Source: a candidate division WOR-3 bacterium
GTDB taxonomy: Bacteria; Hydrothermota; Tepidihabitantia; Tepidihabitantales; DTDR01
Length of the DNA stretch: 54,284 bases
Assembly (NCBI GenBank): GCA_039801725.1
Contig: JBDRVE010000006.1
Span: 8,297-62,580, forward strand
Direction: 5' to 3'
Below the pieces are notes generated by a model that made no database searches, was not told where the DNA came from, and saw nothing but the letters and a program-made list of their open reading frames with translations. Within the stretch, counting starts at the first letter, position 1, and the number at the start of each line of letters is the position of its first letter. The position numbers and the translations under genes were made by a program. Shown here piece after piece: positions 19,570-28,664 of this stretch.

Positions 19570-20639
19570 AAGCAGCCTTTCCTTATATCGGCTATCATTC
19601 AATTGCCTTGAAAGATTTTTTAACTGCCTTAGGAGCAGAAGTTTGTCTACCACCGCAATTAACCAAAAGAACATTAGAATTGGGAGTAAAATATTCACCA
19701 GAAATGGTCTGTTTGCCTTTTAAAATTACCTTAGGAAATTTTATTGAAGCATTAGAGAGGGGAGCCGATACTTTGTTTATGGCTGCTGGAGCACGGAAAT
19801 GTCGATTTGGTTATTATCATTACCTTCAAGAAAAAATTTTGAGAGAATTGGGTTATCAATTTAAATTCTATTCGGTCTCTCAATATTCACCTTACGAGTT
19901 TATTTTTGAAAAGATGCCGCAGATTTTTAATGTCTCGCCATTAAAAGTTTTGAAGGCATTATATTTAATGATTAAAAAAAGCGAACTTTGTGAGAATTTT
20001 AAAAATTGTTTAAGGGTAATAAGAGCGATTGATTATCAAAAGTCTTTGATATTGGAAAGAGAATATCTTAAAAGGGTTAAAAAGGTAAAAAGAATAAAAG
20101 AGATCAATGCTTTAAATAGAGAATTGAAAGAACTTAGAAGAAGATGGCTAAAAGAGAACGGAACAAAATTAAGAATTGGTTTAGTGGGCGAGATCTATTT
20201 TTTGTTAGAAGATTTTGCTAATCAAGAATTGGAAAAAGAACTGGCCAAATTTGGTGTTTTAGTATTGTCCAAAAGAAGTCTTTATCGCCGTCTAAAACAT
20301 CTTTTAAAAATTGAAGCAGATTTTTTAAAAATTTATTATTATGCTCGAAAATACTTAGCTACTTCACCAGGTGGTGAGGCTTTACACACAATTGGTGAGG
20401 CGATTGATTTTATAAAAAAAGGAGTTGATGGAATAATCCATATATTTCCTTTTACTTGTATGCCGGAAAATATTGTGCTTCATTCTTTAGAAAAGATTAG
20501 CGAAGATTATAATGTGCCAATACTTTCCTTATCCTTTGATGAGCATACTTCCAAAACAGGTCTTTTAACAAGGATTGAAGCCTTTTTAGAATTGGTAAAA
20601 AGGAGGAAAAGGAATGGCAACAGTTTATCTCGGCATTGA
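19566..20639 (+). CDS. 2-hydroxyacyl-CoA dehydratase-like Fe-S subunit, second
   Basis: A 357-residue paralogue of the preceding protein, beginning MKAAFPYIGYHSIALKDFLTALG. Likely cluster cysteines are MVCLPFKITLGN, ARKCRFGYY and PFTCMPENIV. In many anaerobes these two units and the activase occur in one polypeptide of over 1,000 residues; here they are three overlapping genes. It probably forms a complex with its neighbours and receives electrons from the activase. The C-terminus overlaps the activase gene by 26 nt. Confidence 0.75.
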   Translation: MKAAFPYIGYHSIALKDFLTALGAEVCLPPQLTKRTLELGVKYSPEMVCLPFKITLGNFIEALERGADTLFMAAGARKCRFGYYHYLQEKILRELGYQFKFYSVSQYSPYEFIFEKMPQIFNVSPLKVLKALYLMIKKSELCENFKNCLRVIRAIDYQKSLILEREYLKRVKKVKRIKEINALNRELKELRRRWLKENGTKLRIGLVGEIYFLLEDFANQELEKELAKFGVLVLSKRSLYRRLKHLLKIEADFLKIYYYARKYLATSPGGEALHTIGEAIDFIKKGVDGIIHIFPFTCMPENIVLHSLEKISEDYNVPILSLSFDEHTSKTGLLTRIEAFLELVKRRKRNGNSLSRH

Positions 20640-21567
20640 TGTTGGTTCAATATCTACTAAGGGTGTTGTTTTAGATAATAATTTTAATGTAATTACCTAT
20701 GAATATTTAAGGACAAAAGGAAGACCGATAGAAGCAGTTTTAAATTTAATAAGAACTTTTAAAGAGCGGATTGGCAACAATGTAAAATTTGGTGGCGTCG
20801 GGACAACCGGAAGTGGTCGTAGGTTAGCCGGAGTGATGATTGGTGCGGATATTGTTAAGAATGAGATTATTGCTCACGCTATTGCTGCTTCCCATTTTTA
20901 TCCCGATTGTCAGACAGTAATTGAAATTGGCGGTCAGGACTCAAAGATTATTATATTAAGAAATGGCATTCCGGTTGATTTCGCGATGAATACCGTTTGT
21001 GCTGCCGGAACCGGTTCCTTTCTTGACCATCAAGCACAGAGATTAGGGATACCAATTGAGGAATTTGGTAAATTGGCATTGAAAGCAAAGACGAAAGTAA
21101 ATATTGCTGGTCGTTGTACGGTCTTTGCCGAGAGCGATATGATTCATAAAGCCCAATTGGGATTTCCTATTGAAAGCATTATTGCTGGTCTATGTGAGGC
21201 AATTGTCAGAAATTATTTAAATGTGGTAGCAAAAGGTAAAGAGATAAAGCCGTTAATTCTATTTCAAGGTGGTGTAGCAGCAAATGTGGGAGTAAAAGAA
21301 GCGTTTAAGAAAGAATTAAAACAAGAGATAATTGTTCCTGAATATTTTTTAGTAATGGGAGCAATTGGTGCAGCAATTTTAGCAAAAGAGGAAACAAATG
21401 GTAATGGAAGTAAATTTTATGGGTTTGAAATAGCCAATTGTGACTTTGAAACAAAAGCAGTAGAATGTGAAGGTTGTGCTAACCGTTGTGAAATAATTCA
21501 TACTTATCGGAATAATGAACTTATTGATATTTATGGTGACCGCTGTGGCAAATGGTCCGGTGGATAA
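20614..21567 (+). CDS. BadF/BadG/HgdC-type ATPase, CoA-enzyme activase
   Basis: ASKHA-fold ATPase that injects low-potential electrons into 2-hydroxyacyl-CoA dehydratase or benzoyl-CoA reductase-type partners. Phosphate loops are LGIDVGSISTKGVV and EIGGQDSK, and the adenosine region is FQGGVAAN. The two cysteines that bridge a dimer-interface [4Fe-4S] cluster are in NTVCAAGTGS and AGRCTVFAESD. An extra C-terminal tail carries CEGCANRCE and DRCG, which could bind another cluster. AGGAGG precedes the ATG. It ends the operon; a hairpin follows at 21604. Confidence 0.88.
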   Translation: MATVYLGIDVGSISTKGVVLDNNFNVITYEYLRTKGRPIEAVLNLIRTFKERIGNNVKFGGVGTTGSGRRLAGVMIGADIVKNEIIAHAIAASHFYPDCQTVIEIGGQDSKIIILRNGIPVDFAMNTVCAAGTGSFLDHQAQRLGIPIEEFGKLALKAKTKVNIAGRCTVFAESDMIHKAQLGFPIESIIAGLCEAIVRNYLNVVAKGKEIKPLILFQGGVAANVGVKEAFKKELKQEIIVPEYFLVMGAIGAAILAKEETNGNGSKFYGFEIANCDFETKAVECEGCANRCEIIHTYRNNELIDIYGDRCGKWSGG

Positions 21568-21603
21568 ATCCTATTTGAAGTTTTTTGTAAGAATAGTAGA
21601 GAA

Positions 21604-21633
21604 TACCGATATGGGGATAACCCTATATCGGTA
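21604..21633 (+). terminator. hairpin after the activase gene
   Basis: A 13-bp stem (TACCGATATGGGG 21604-21616 with CCCTATATCGGTA 21621-21633) closes an ATAA tetraloop. The only non-Watson-Crick pair is G-U on the plus strand. A T-rich run (TTCTTTGATTTTT) follows but is interrupted, so it is an imperfect intrinsic terminator. Confidence 0.6.
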
Positions 21634-21710
21634 TAAGTTCTTTGATTTTTAATGATTTAGAAGTATATACCCCCTCCCCCTATCAATAGAATATTTTGTT
21701 GTTTTTAATA

Positions 21711-21739
21711 TTTACAAAATCATAATTTTTCATTATTAT
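21711..21739 (+). promoter_or_regulatory. promoter for rbfA operon, leaderless layout
   Basis: TTTACA (21711-21716), a 17-bp spacer and TATTAT (21734-21739). Only 5 nt lie between the -10 and the rbfA ATG. Confidence 0.5.
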
Positions 21740-21744
21740 ATATA

Positions 21745-22104
21745 ATGAAGGAACGGGTTAAAAGGGTTAGCGAACTTTTAAAGGAAACTATTGCGGAAAT
21801 AATTTTAAAAGAATTTGACAATCCTCATCTTGGTTTTATTACTATTACTGCAGTAAAAATGACGAAAGATTTAAAAAAAGCTACTATTTTTTTTACTTGT
21901 TATAATGAAGAGGAAGAATTGGAGGCAAAGAAAATTTTAAATAATAGTAAAGGCTATATAAAAGAAAGGTTATCAAGTAAAATTGTTTTAAAATATATGC
22001 CCGATTTAAAATTTGAACTGGATGAGGAATTAAAAAGGCAAGAAAAAATCGATAAATTACTTAAAGAATTGGAAAAAGATGCGAGGAATAGTTCTGGTGG
22101 ATAA
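21745..22104 (+). CDS. rbfA: 30S ribosome-binding factor RbfA
   Basis: Small KH-like factor that matures the 16S rRNA 5' end. The 119 residues show RVSELLKETIAEII, the conserved D-P-x-L-G-F-I-T pattern (FDNPHLGFITITAVKMTKDL) and the C-terminal PDLKFELDEELKRQEKIDKLL. There is no Shine-Dalgarno, and the promoter is adjacent. The 3' end overlaps truB by 26 nt. It heads a half-operon that in many bacteria would follow infB. Confidence 0.92.
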   Translation: MKERVKRVSELLKETIAEIILKEFDNPHLGFITITAVKMTKDLKKATIFFTCYNEEEELEAKKILNNSKGYIKERLSSKIVLKYMPDLKFELDEELKRQEKIDKLLKELEKDARNSSGG

Positions 22105-22948
22105 AGAAGTTGGTCTCTCTACTTATGATTTAATTAGAATTATAAAAAATCAATCCGGCAATAATTTTAAAATCGGCCATTCGGGAACTTTAGACCCCTT
22201 GGCTTGTGGTATTGTGGTTTTACTATTTAACGAAGCAACCAAAATAAGCAATTTTTTAATGGATTACGAAAAAGAATATGTGGGGGTAATAAAATTAGGG
22301 ATAGTAACTGATACCGATGATATTACTGGTAAGATAATTGAAAAGAAAAAGGTGCCGAAGTTAAAAAAAGAAGAGATTTTAGAAATTTTGAGAAATTTTG
22401 TTGGGAAAATTCTTCAAGAACCGCCCAAATATTCGGCAATAAAAATTAATGGAGAACCAAGTTATCTAAGAGCAAGAAGAAAAGAGGAGATTATTCCCAA
22501 AAAGAGGTTGGTTGAATGTTATCAAATTGAACTGATTGATTATTTTCGGGATACCCTTTTGATAAAAACTGTGGTTGGCAAAGGGTTTTATTTACGCTCT
22601 TTGGCAAGAGATATTGGTAAAAAAATTGGTTGCGGTGGTACTTTGGCTGGCCTCAAAAGGCTTAGGATTGGTAAATGGCAACTTCAGGATTGTCTAAAAG
22701 CCTGGGAACTTAATTATGAAAATATTGAAAAAAATTTGATTCCTATCAGAGAGGCTCTTTATAAATTTAAAGAATATTTTTATGACAAAAAAACAATTGA
22801 AAATTTCAAAAGAGAAAAAAAACTTTCTTGTTCAGATGAGGGAAACGGTTATTGTAAAGTTATTTCTGACGATGAAAAAGTCTTAATTGTGGGAGAAAAA
22901 GAAGATAAATTAATAAAGTTTCTTAAATTAATCTATGAAGATAATTAA
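22079..22948 (+). CDS. truB: tRNA pseudouridine-55 synthase
   Basis: Converts U55 of the tRNA T-loop to pseudouridine. The catalytic Asp lies in HSGTLDPLACGIV (near residue 40). KEYVGVIKLGIVTDTDD, the EPPKYSAIKING segment and the C-terminal PUA-like region are recognisable. Length 289 is normal. The ATG is inside rbfA and the last 14 nt overlap ribF, so translation is coupled across rbfA-truB-ribF. Confidence 0.94.
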   Translation: MRGIVLVDKEVGLSTYDLIRIIKNQSGNNFKIGHSGTLDPLACGIVVLLFNEATKISNFLMDYEKEYVGVIKLGIVTDTDDITGKIIEKKKVPKLKKEEILEILRNFVGKILQEPPKYSAIKINGEPSYLRARRKEEIIPKKRLVECYQIELIDYFRDTLLIKTVVGKGFYLRSLARDIGKKIGCGGTLAGLKRLRIGKWQLQDCLKAWELNYENIEKNLIPIREALYKFKEYFYDKKTIENFKREKKLSCSDEGNGYCKVISDDEKVLIVGEKEDKLIKFLKLIYEDN

Positions 22949-23903
22949 CGGAAAGGAAGGGAAGGAGTTCAAAAATAGTGTGATTACTATTGGTAGTTTT
23001 GATGGGATTCATTTTGCTCATCAAGTTATAATTGAAAAAGTAATAAAAAGTAAAGAAAATTGGAAAACTTTTGCTGGTTTGGTTACTTTTGAACCTTTAC
23101 CCTATGTCTATTTCCATCCCGATTTTCATTTTCTTTTAACACCTCTTTCTGAGAAGATTAGAATTTTAGAAAGTTTTGGTTTAGATTTTCTTTTTATTTA
23201 TAATTTTAATGATTCTTTTGCCAACTTAGAACCTTTAGAATTTTTGAATAAATTAAAGAATGACTTAATGCCTAAAAAGATTGTAATTGGTGAAGATTTT
23301 CGATTTGGTAAAGAAAGAAGAGGAGATATCAGGTTTCTTAAGAATTTTTGTGAAAAAGAAGGAATATTAATTGAAATTCTCTCACCGATTAAAAAAAGCG
23401 GCATTGAAGTTAAGAGTACCACAATTCGAGAAAAATTGATATTGGGAAATATAAGAATTGCTAATCTTCTTTTAGGTAGAGAATACTCAATAAGAGGAAA
23501 GGTGATAAAAGGAGAAGGTAGGGGGGCTTTAATTGGCTATAAAACAGCTAATTTAGAATTATTAGAGAAAAACAAACTAATTCCTCAAGATGGAGTTTAT
23601 GCTTGTAAAGTAATGATGGAAGGCGAAGAAAAGATTTATTTGGGAGTAGTAAACATAGGTGAAAGACCAACTTTCTCGGAAAGGAAAAGAAGCATTGAGG
23701 TTCACATTTTAAACTGGGAAAAATCTTTGTTGGGTAAAGAATTAGAAGTGTTTTTTATTCAGAAAATCAGACCAGAATTAAAATTTGAAAATGTGGAAGA
23801 ATTGAAAGAAAAAATAAAAGAAGATATTGAAGAAAGTATTAAAATATTTAAAAAGGAGAAACTATGGGAAGAAAATGCGAAATTTGTGGAAAAACCCCGG
23901 TAG
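22935..23903 (+). CDS. ribF: bifunctional riboflavin kinase / FMN adenylyltransferase
   Basis: Makes FMN and FAD. The N-terminal nucleotidyltransferase begins [13 protein letters not shown]; the usual second half of this motif is HxGH, so Ala replaces the common Gly, probably harmlessly. The C-terminal kinase domain has [13 protein letters not shown] and DGVYACKV, then [11 protein letters not shown]. Length 322 is normal. Its last 40 nt overlap rpmB. Confidence 0.93.
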   Translation: MKIINGKEGKEFKNSVITIGSFDGIHFAHQVIIEKVIKSKENWKTFAGLVTFEPLPYVYFHPDFHFLLTPLSEKIRILESFGLDFLFIYNFNDSFANLEPLEFLNKLKNDLMPKKIVIGEDFRFGKERRGDIRFLKNFCEKEGILIEILSPIKKSGIEVKSTTIREKLILGNIRIANLLLGREYSIRGKVIKGEGRGALIGYKTANLELLEKNKLIPQDGVYACKVMMEGEEKIYLGVVNIGERPTFSERKRSIEVHILNWEKSLLGKELEVFFIQKIRPELKFENVEELKEKIKEDIEESIKIFKKEKLWEENAKFVEKPR

Positions 23904-24052
23904 TTGGACACAATATTAGTCATGCGCACAATGTTACTAAAAGAAGATTCAACCCTAATCTCCAACGGATAAAAATCAAAATCGGTGAGAAAGTTAAAAA
24001 GGCATGGGTGTGTACCCGATGTATTAGAAGTAATAAAGTGACAAAGGCATAA
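23864..24052 (+). CDS. rpmB: 50S ribosomal protein L28, zinc-binding form
   Basis: Ribosomal protein of 62 residues. It has two CxxC pairs (CEICGKTP and CTRCIRS), the zinc-ribbon form of L28, and the typical [20 protein letters not shown] core. AAGGAG lies 6 nt before the ATG, within the ribF coding end. It is embedded in the rbfA-truB-ribF operon where rpsO is often found in other bacteria. Confidence 0.95.
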   Translation: MGRKCEICGKTPVVGHNISHAHNVTKRRFNPNLQRIKIKIGEKVKKAWVCTRCIRSNKVTKA

Positions 24053-24061
24053 GGAGGATTG

Positions 24062-25012
24062 ATGAAAGTCCTGATTACTGGTATTACCGGTTTTGTTGGT
24101 AGTCATTTGGCAGAATATCTTTTGTCAAAGAATTACGAAGTCTATGGAACTTATCGTTGGCGCAGTCGAATGGAGAATATTATTCATATAAAGGAAAAAC
24201 TTAAACTTTACGAGTGCGATTTAAAAGATGCCACCGCTGTTTATAATTTAATAAAAGAGATTAAACCGGATATGATTTTTCATTTAGCAGCCCAAAGTTA
24301 TGTACCAATGTCTTGGGCTTGTCCTTCGGAGACGATTATTACCAATGTGGTTAGTCAAATTAACATTTTAGAAGCGGTCAGGAATTTAAAACTTGACTCT
24401 TTGATTCATATTGCCGGCTCTTCGGAAGAATATGGGTTAGTTTACGAAAACGAAATACCCATCAAAGAAACAAATCCCTTAAGGCCTTTAAGCCCTTATG
24501 GTGTAAGCAAAGTGGCTCAAGATTTACTCGGTTATCAATATTATAAAAGTTATAATTTAAAAATCATTAGAACCCGAGCCTTTAATCATGAAGGACCAAG
24601 AAGGGGAGAGGTATTTGTGACTTCTAATTTTGCTAAACAGATTGCCGAAATTGAAAAAGGAAAAAGAGAACCGATAATTTATGTTGGTAATCTTCAAGCC
24701 GTCCGAGATTTTACTGATGTTCGTGATGTGGTGCGGGCATATCATTTAGTATTAACTAAGGGAAGAGCAGGAGAAGTTTATAACATTGCTTCCGGAAAAG
24801 GTTATAAGATAAAGGAGATATTAGATTTTTATTTGGAAAAAAGTAAGGTTAAAGTGGAAGTAAGAGTAGAAGAAAAAAGATTAAGACCTTCTGATGTGGA
24901 ATTACTAATCGGTGATGCTACTAAAATAAAAGAAGAATGTGGTTGGCAACCGGAAATACCAATTGAAAAAACTCTCGAAGATCTACTCAATTATTGGCGA
25001 GAAAGAGTATAA
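24062..25012 (+). CDS. NAD-dependent nucleotide-sugar dehydratase/reductase (Gmd/Rmd-like)
   Basis: Extended short-chain dehydrogenase of 316 residues. It has the Rossmann motif GITGFVGSHLAEYL, the Ser-Tyr-Lys catalytic set (GSSEEYG, then YGVSK), and the end-region RPSDVELLIGDATKIKEECGW characteristic of the GDP-mannose 4,6-dehydratase / GDP-6-deoxymannose reductase group. AGGAGG is 4 nt before the chosen ATG; an in-frame TTG 3 nt upstream lies too close to it. Paired with a paralogue, it probably supplies a deoxysugar for surface polysaccharide. Which of the two is dehydratase and which reductase is not decidable by eye. Confidence 0.8.
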   Translation: MKVLITGITGFVGSHLAEYLLSKNYEVYGTYRWRSRMENIIHIKEKLKLYECDLKDATAVYNLIKEIKPDMIFHLAAQSYVPMSWACPSETIITNVVSQINILEAVRNLKLDSLIHIAGSSEEYGLVYENEIPIKETNPLRPLSPYGVSKVAQDLLGYQYYKSYNLKIIRTRAFNHEGPRRGEVFVTSNFAKQIAEIEKGKREPIIYVGNLQAVRDFTDVRDVVRAYHLVLTKGRAGEVYNIASGKGYKIKEILDFYLEKSKVKVEVRVEEKRLRPSDVELLIGDATKIKEECGWQPEIPIEKTLEDLLNYWRERV

Positions 25013-25948
25013 ATGAAAATTTTAATAACTGGTAGCGAAGGATTTGCAGGTAGATATCTTTTTGATTTACTTGTTAGCAAAGGTTACGAAGTTTACGGAA
25101 CTTACTATTATTCAACAGAAGAGATAAAAAATAATTATTATTTTTTAGATATTAGAAAAAGAGAAGAAGTGAAAAATTTGCTTGAAAAACTAAAACCGGA
25201 AGGAATTTTCCACCTTGCTGCTCAAACTTCGGTTGCTCTTTCTTATCAAGAGGAACATTTGACTTACGAAGTAAATACCTTAGGAACTTTAAATCTTCTT
25301 TGGGCAATAAAAGAATTAAGTCTAAACCCACGGTTCGTTTATATTTCTACTGCGGAAGTGTATGGTCAAGTAAAAGAAAGAAAAAAAGTAAAAGAGGAGG
25401 ATGAAGTTAATCCAATAAGTCCTTATGCTTTAAGTAAATTTTTTGCCGAAAAGATTGTCCAATATTATGTGAAAGTTTATAATGTGGATGCTCTAATTTT
25501 AAGGCCTTTTAGTCATACGGGAATTGGCCAAAGAGAAAATTTCTTTTTTCCTTATTGTTGTAAAAAAATCGCAGAAATTGAGAAAAAGAAGGTTCCTCCT
25601 TTTTTAGAGGTTGGTAATTTAGAAATTGAAAGAGATTATTTAGCAGTAGAGGATGTTGTTGAGGCTTATTATCTGGCTTTTAAATATGGAGAAAAGGGCG
25701 AAATTTATAATATCACCAATAGTAAACCAATAAAATTGAAAGAGGCTTTAGAATTTTTATTGAACCAAACTAATATTGAAATCAAGATAATTTTTTCTAA
25801 AGAGAAAGAAAGAAAGAGCGATATCTTTTTTCTTTCAGGCGATAATACTAAATTTAAAAATCTAACAAACTTTGTTCCGCGTTTAGAAATCAAAGATACT
25901 TTATTAAAAATGCTTAATTATTACCGGAAGGAAGTTAATCAGGAATAA
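25013..25948 (+). CDS. NAD-dependent nucleotide-sugar epimerase/dehydratase family, paralogue
   Basis: A 311-residue paralogue starting immediately after the preceding stop (TAA-ATG). It has GSEGFAGRYLFDLL, then STAEVYG and YALSK as the catalytic Tyr-Lys, and LRPFSHTGIGQR in the substrate lobe. It is more divergent at the C-terminus (SDIFFLSGDNTKFKNLT) than its neighbour. Probably the reductase or epimerase partner in the same sugar pathway. Its 3' end overlaps the convergent yjbQ by 14 nt. Confidence 0.75.
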   Translation: MKILITGSEGFAGRYLFDLLVSKGYEVYGTYYYSTEEIKNNYYFLDIRKREEVKNLLEKLKPEGIFHLAAQTSVALSYQEEHLTYEVNTLGTLNLLWAIKELSLNPRFVYISTAEVYGQVKERKKVKEEDEVNPISPYALSKFFAEKIVQYYVKVYNVDALILRPFSHTGIGQRENFFFPYCCKKIAEIEKKKVPPFLEVGNLEIERDYLAVEDVVEAYYLAFKYGEKGEIYNITNSKPIKLKEALEFLLNQTNIEIKIIFSKEKERKSDIFFLSGDNTKFKNLTNFVPRLEIKDTLLKMLNYYRKEVNQE

Positions 25949-26333
25949 TTTTGAGATAAATTTTTCTTTCCCGGGGACCGTCAAATTCACATAAAAAGAC
26001 TCCTTGCCAAGTTCCCAAAATTAATTTTTTATTTTCAAAAAAAAGAATGGCAAAAGAGTTAATTAGAGAAGTTTTGATATGAGCATCGGCATTTCCTTCG
26101 GTATGCTCGTAAGAACCATTTTTAGGAATTAGTCGAGATAATACATTATTGATATCTCTAGTTACTGAAGGGTCATAATTTTCGTTAATAGTTATTCCGC
26201 AAGTAGTATGGGGAACATAAAGATAACAAATTCCCGAAGTGATTTCACTTTTGCTAATTACTTTTTCAATTTCCGAGGTAATATCCACGAAAGCAATTCT
26301 TTTTGGTGTGCTAATTTTTAAAGTATAATACAT
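25935..26333 (-). CDS. yjbQ: YjbQ/UPF0047 family protein
   Basis: Single-domain protein of about 132 residues of the UPF0047 family. The conserved segments VPHTTCGITINENYD, EHTEGNADAHIK and LGTWQGVFLCEFDGPR are all present. Members show weak thiamine-phosphate synthase-like activity in vitro; the physiological role is open. I use the ATG at 26333 rather than the upstream TTG at 26339. It closes the rimP-infB operon, starting 2 nt after the DUF503 stop. Confidence 0.88.
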   Translation of the reverse strand: MYYTLKISTPKRIAFVDITSEIEKVISKSEITSGICYLYVPHTTCGITINENYDPSVTRDINNVLSRLIPKNGSYEHTEGNADAHIKTSLINSFAILFFENKKLILGTWQGVFLCEFDGPRERKIYLKIIPD

Positions 26334-26335
26334 TA

Positions 26336-26620
26336 TCAATAAAGTCTGTGGTATTGATGATCCAAAATTGTTAAATAAGGATAATTTTCTAAAAATTTAA
26401 GCAAATTACTTTTAGTTTTTAAAGAAGCATCATTAGAGTTGTTTACAAAGCAAATTGCTAATTTAGATCTTTGCCACAAATCCTGATAATCCATTTCTAA
26501 TACCGAAACATTAAACTCTTTTTTTAAACGAGCAAATAAAGAATTAATAAACCTTCTTTTCTCTTTTAAAGATTGACCACATCCACAAAGACAATCAATG
26601 ATCAACAGACCGACGGTCAT
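26336..26620 (-). CDS. ylxP: DUF503 (YlxP-like) protein
   Basis: A 94-residue protein with the DUF503 pattern: an opening hydrophobic strand, QSLKEKRRFINSLFARLKKEFNVSV, a central DLWQRSKLAICFV strand and a C-terminal helix. YlxP lies between infB and rbfA in many Firmicutes and was proposed to aid ribosome maturation; here it directly follows infB with no gap. The CLCGCGQ at residues 10-16 is not a family hallmark that I know of. Confidence 0.82.
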   Translation of the reverse strand: MTVGLLIIDCLCGCGQSLKEKRRFINSLFARLKKEFNVSVLEMDYQDLWQRSKLAICFVNNSNDASLKTKSNLLKFLENYPYLTILDHQYHRLY

Positions 26621-28660
26621 TTATTCTTCTGTATAACATTCTAATATATCCTCTTCTTGGAGATCTTCAATTCCACCAATGCCGATTCCACATTCATAAT
26701 TGGCTTCTACTTCTTTTACATCTTCTTTAAATCTTTTTAAAGAAGTTATTCTGCCTTTAAAAATTTCTTTATCCTTTCTGATAACCTTAACAATTCCGTC
26801 TCTTATTATTTTTCCCTCCAAAACAAAGGCTCCTGCTACTAGACCAACTCCTTTTATATTGAATACTTTTCTCACGATTGCTTTGCCAATCAATACCTCT
26901 TTCTTTTCTTCTTCTAAGAGACCTAACATGGCTGCTCGGATATCATCAATTGCTTGATAGATAATATTATAGGTTCTTATTTCAATCCTTTGTTGTTCAG
27001 CAATTTCTTTAGCATCACTCAAAGCACCAACATGATAACCAACAACGATCGCTTCCGAGGCAGCTGCTAATAGGATATCTGATTTAGTAATTGGCCCTAC
27101 CCCGGCATGAATAATTTTAATTTTTATTTCTTCTAAAGATAGTTCTTCTAAAGCATGCTTTATCGCTTCTAAGGATCCCATTACATCGGCTTTTAAAACA
27201 ATTTTTAATTCTTTTGTTTCGCCTTTTTGAATTTTTTCTTGAATTAATTGTAAAGTCAATTTTTTTTGTAGTTTAAATTTCTCACTTTGCTTTTGTAATT
27301 TTCGTCTTTGGGCGAGTTCCCGCGCGATCTTTTCATTTTCTACAACTATAAATTTCTCTCCCGGTTCGGGAATTTCTGAGAAGCCAATAATCTGGCAGGG
27401 ATGAGCAGGATCGCTGAATTCAATCCTTTTAAATTTATCAGGAATAACATCAAAAATATCTCTTACTTTTCCATAAGTATCACCGCAAACAAAAAAGTCT
27501 CCCTTTTCAATTCTTCCCTCCTTTGTTAAAATAGTGGCAATGATACCTCGTCCTTTATCAACTCGACTATCAATTACTACTCCTTCTCCGGGACCATCAA
27601 AAGGAGCTTTAAGTTCTTTTGTGTGACTTATTAAGAGAATTGCATCCAATAGGTCATCAATTCCGTAACCGGTATAGGCGGAAGTTTCCACAGCGATGAC
27701 ATCGCCTCCGTAACCTTCTACCCTTACTCCGTAATTTGCCAACTGGGCTTTTACTCGTTCAGGATTAGCGTCATGAAGGTCAATTTTAGTTATGGCAACA
27801 ATAATTGGTACCCCAGCGGCCCGAGCATGATTAATCGCTTCTTCTGTTTGGGGCTTTACTCCCTCATTGGCCGCCACTACCAAAATAGCAATGTCAGTTA
27901 CTTGAATTCCTCTTGCTCTCATTGCAGTGAAGGCCTCATGTCCCGGAGTATCAAGAAAAATAATTTTTTCATTTTTATAATTCACCACTGAAACACCAAC
28001 GTGTTGAGTAATTCTTCCGACCTCTTTTTCTGCGATTTTAGTATTTCGAATATAGTCGAGCAAGGTAGTTTTCCCGTGATCAACGTGACCAATAACAGTG
28101 ACTACCGGTGGTCGCGGTAATAGAGGGACCTCTATTATTTTTTTTTCGAGGGGTATTTCTTCTTTTACTGTAATTTCTTTTTTAAATTCATCGGCAAGTA
28201 AATAAATAGTATCCAAATCTAACCGTTGATTAATAGTAGCAATTAATCCTAATTTTAGACAGGCTTTAATGATATCTGCTGGTAATACATCAAAAGCAGC
28301 AGCCAATTCGGAAACTGTCATAAAAGGAGTAACTTCGATTTTAAACTTTTCTGAGATTTTTGGTTCTTTTTTTTCAATTTTTTTTATTTTGGGTGTTGAC
28401 TTTTGTATTTTGACGTCGTTTAATTTAACCTTTGGTTCTTTTTTTTCAATTTTTTTCTCTTCTTTTTTTTCAATTTTGCCAGTATATAATTTTTCTTCTT
28501 CTTTGATTTTTCTTCTTATTGCCTCATATTCTTCAGCGGTAACAAAGGAAGTATAGCCTCTTTCTTTAAAACCTAGTTCTTTTAATAAATTCACTACTGC
28601 TTTAGGTGAAAGATTGAGCCTTTTAGCAACTTCATTCACTTTCAGTCGTTCGTTTTTCAT
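26621..28660 (-). CDS. infB: translation initiation factor IF-2
   Basis: GTPase that places initiator tRNA on the ribosome. The N-terminal IF2N helix-turn-helix (RLKVNEVAKRLNLSPKAVV) is followed by a Lys/Glu-rich linker (about 55-105), a second IF2N (MTVSELAAAFDVLPADII), then the GTPase domain GHVDHGKTTLLDYI, DTPGHEAF, TKID. The C-terminal domains end in EEDILECYTEE. About 679 residues, short but complete. I choose the ATG at 28660; an in-frame GTG at 28675 overlaps the end of nusA. Confidence 0.95.
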   Translation of the reverse strand: MKNERLKVNEVAKRLNLSPKAVVNLLKELGFKERGYTSFVTAEEYEAIRRKIKEEEKLYTGKIEKKEEKKIEKKEPKVKLNDVKIQKSTPKIKKIEKKEPKISEKFKIEVTPFMTVSELAAAFDVLPADIIKACLKLGLIATINQRLDLDTIYLLADEFKKEITVKEEIPLEKKIIEVPLLPRPPVVTVIGHVDHGKTTLLDYIRNTKIAEKEVGRITQHVGVSVVNYKNEKIIFLDTPGHEAFTAMRARGIQVTDIAILVVAANEGVKPQTEEAINHARAAGVPIIVAITKIDLHDANPERVKAQLANYGVRVEGYGGDVIAVETSAYTGYGIDDLLDAILLISHTKELKAPFDGPGEGVVIDSRVDKGRGIIATILTKEGRIEKGDFFVCGDTYGKVRDIFDVIPDKFKRIEFSDPAHPCQIIGFSEIPEPGEKFIVVENEKIARELAQRRKLQKQSEKFKLQKKLTLQLIQEKIQKGETKELKIVLKADVMGSLEAIKHALEELSLEEIKIKIIHAGVGPITKSDILLAAASEAIVVGYHVGALSDAKEIAEQQRIEIRTYNIIYQAIDDIRAAMLGLLEEEKKEVLIGKAIVRKVFNIKGVGLVAGAFVLEGKIIRDGIVKVIRKDKEIFKGRITSLKRFKEDVKEVEANYECGIGIGGIEDLQEEDILECYTEE

Positions 28661-28664
28661 AAAA

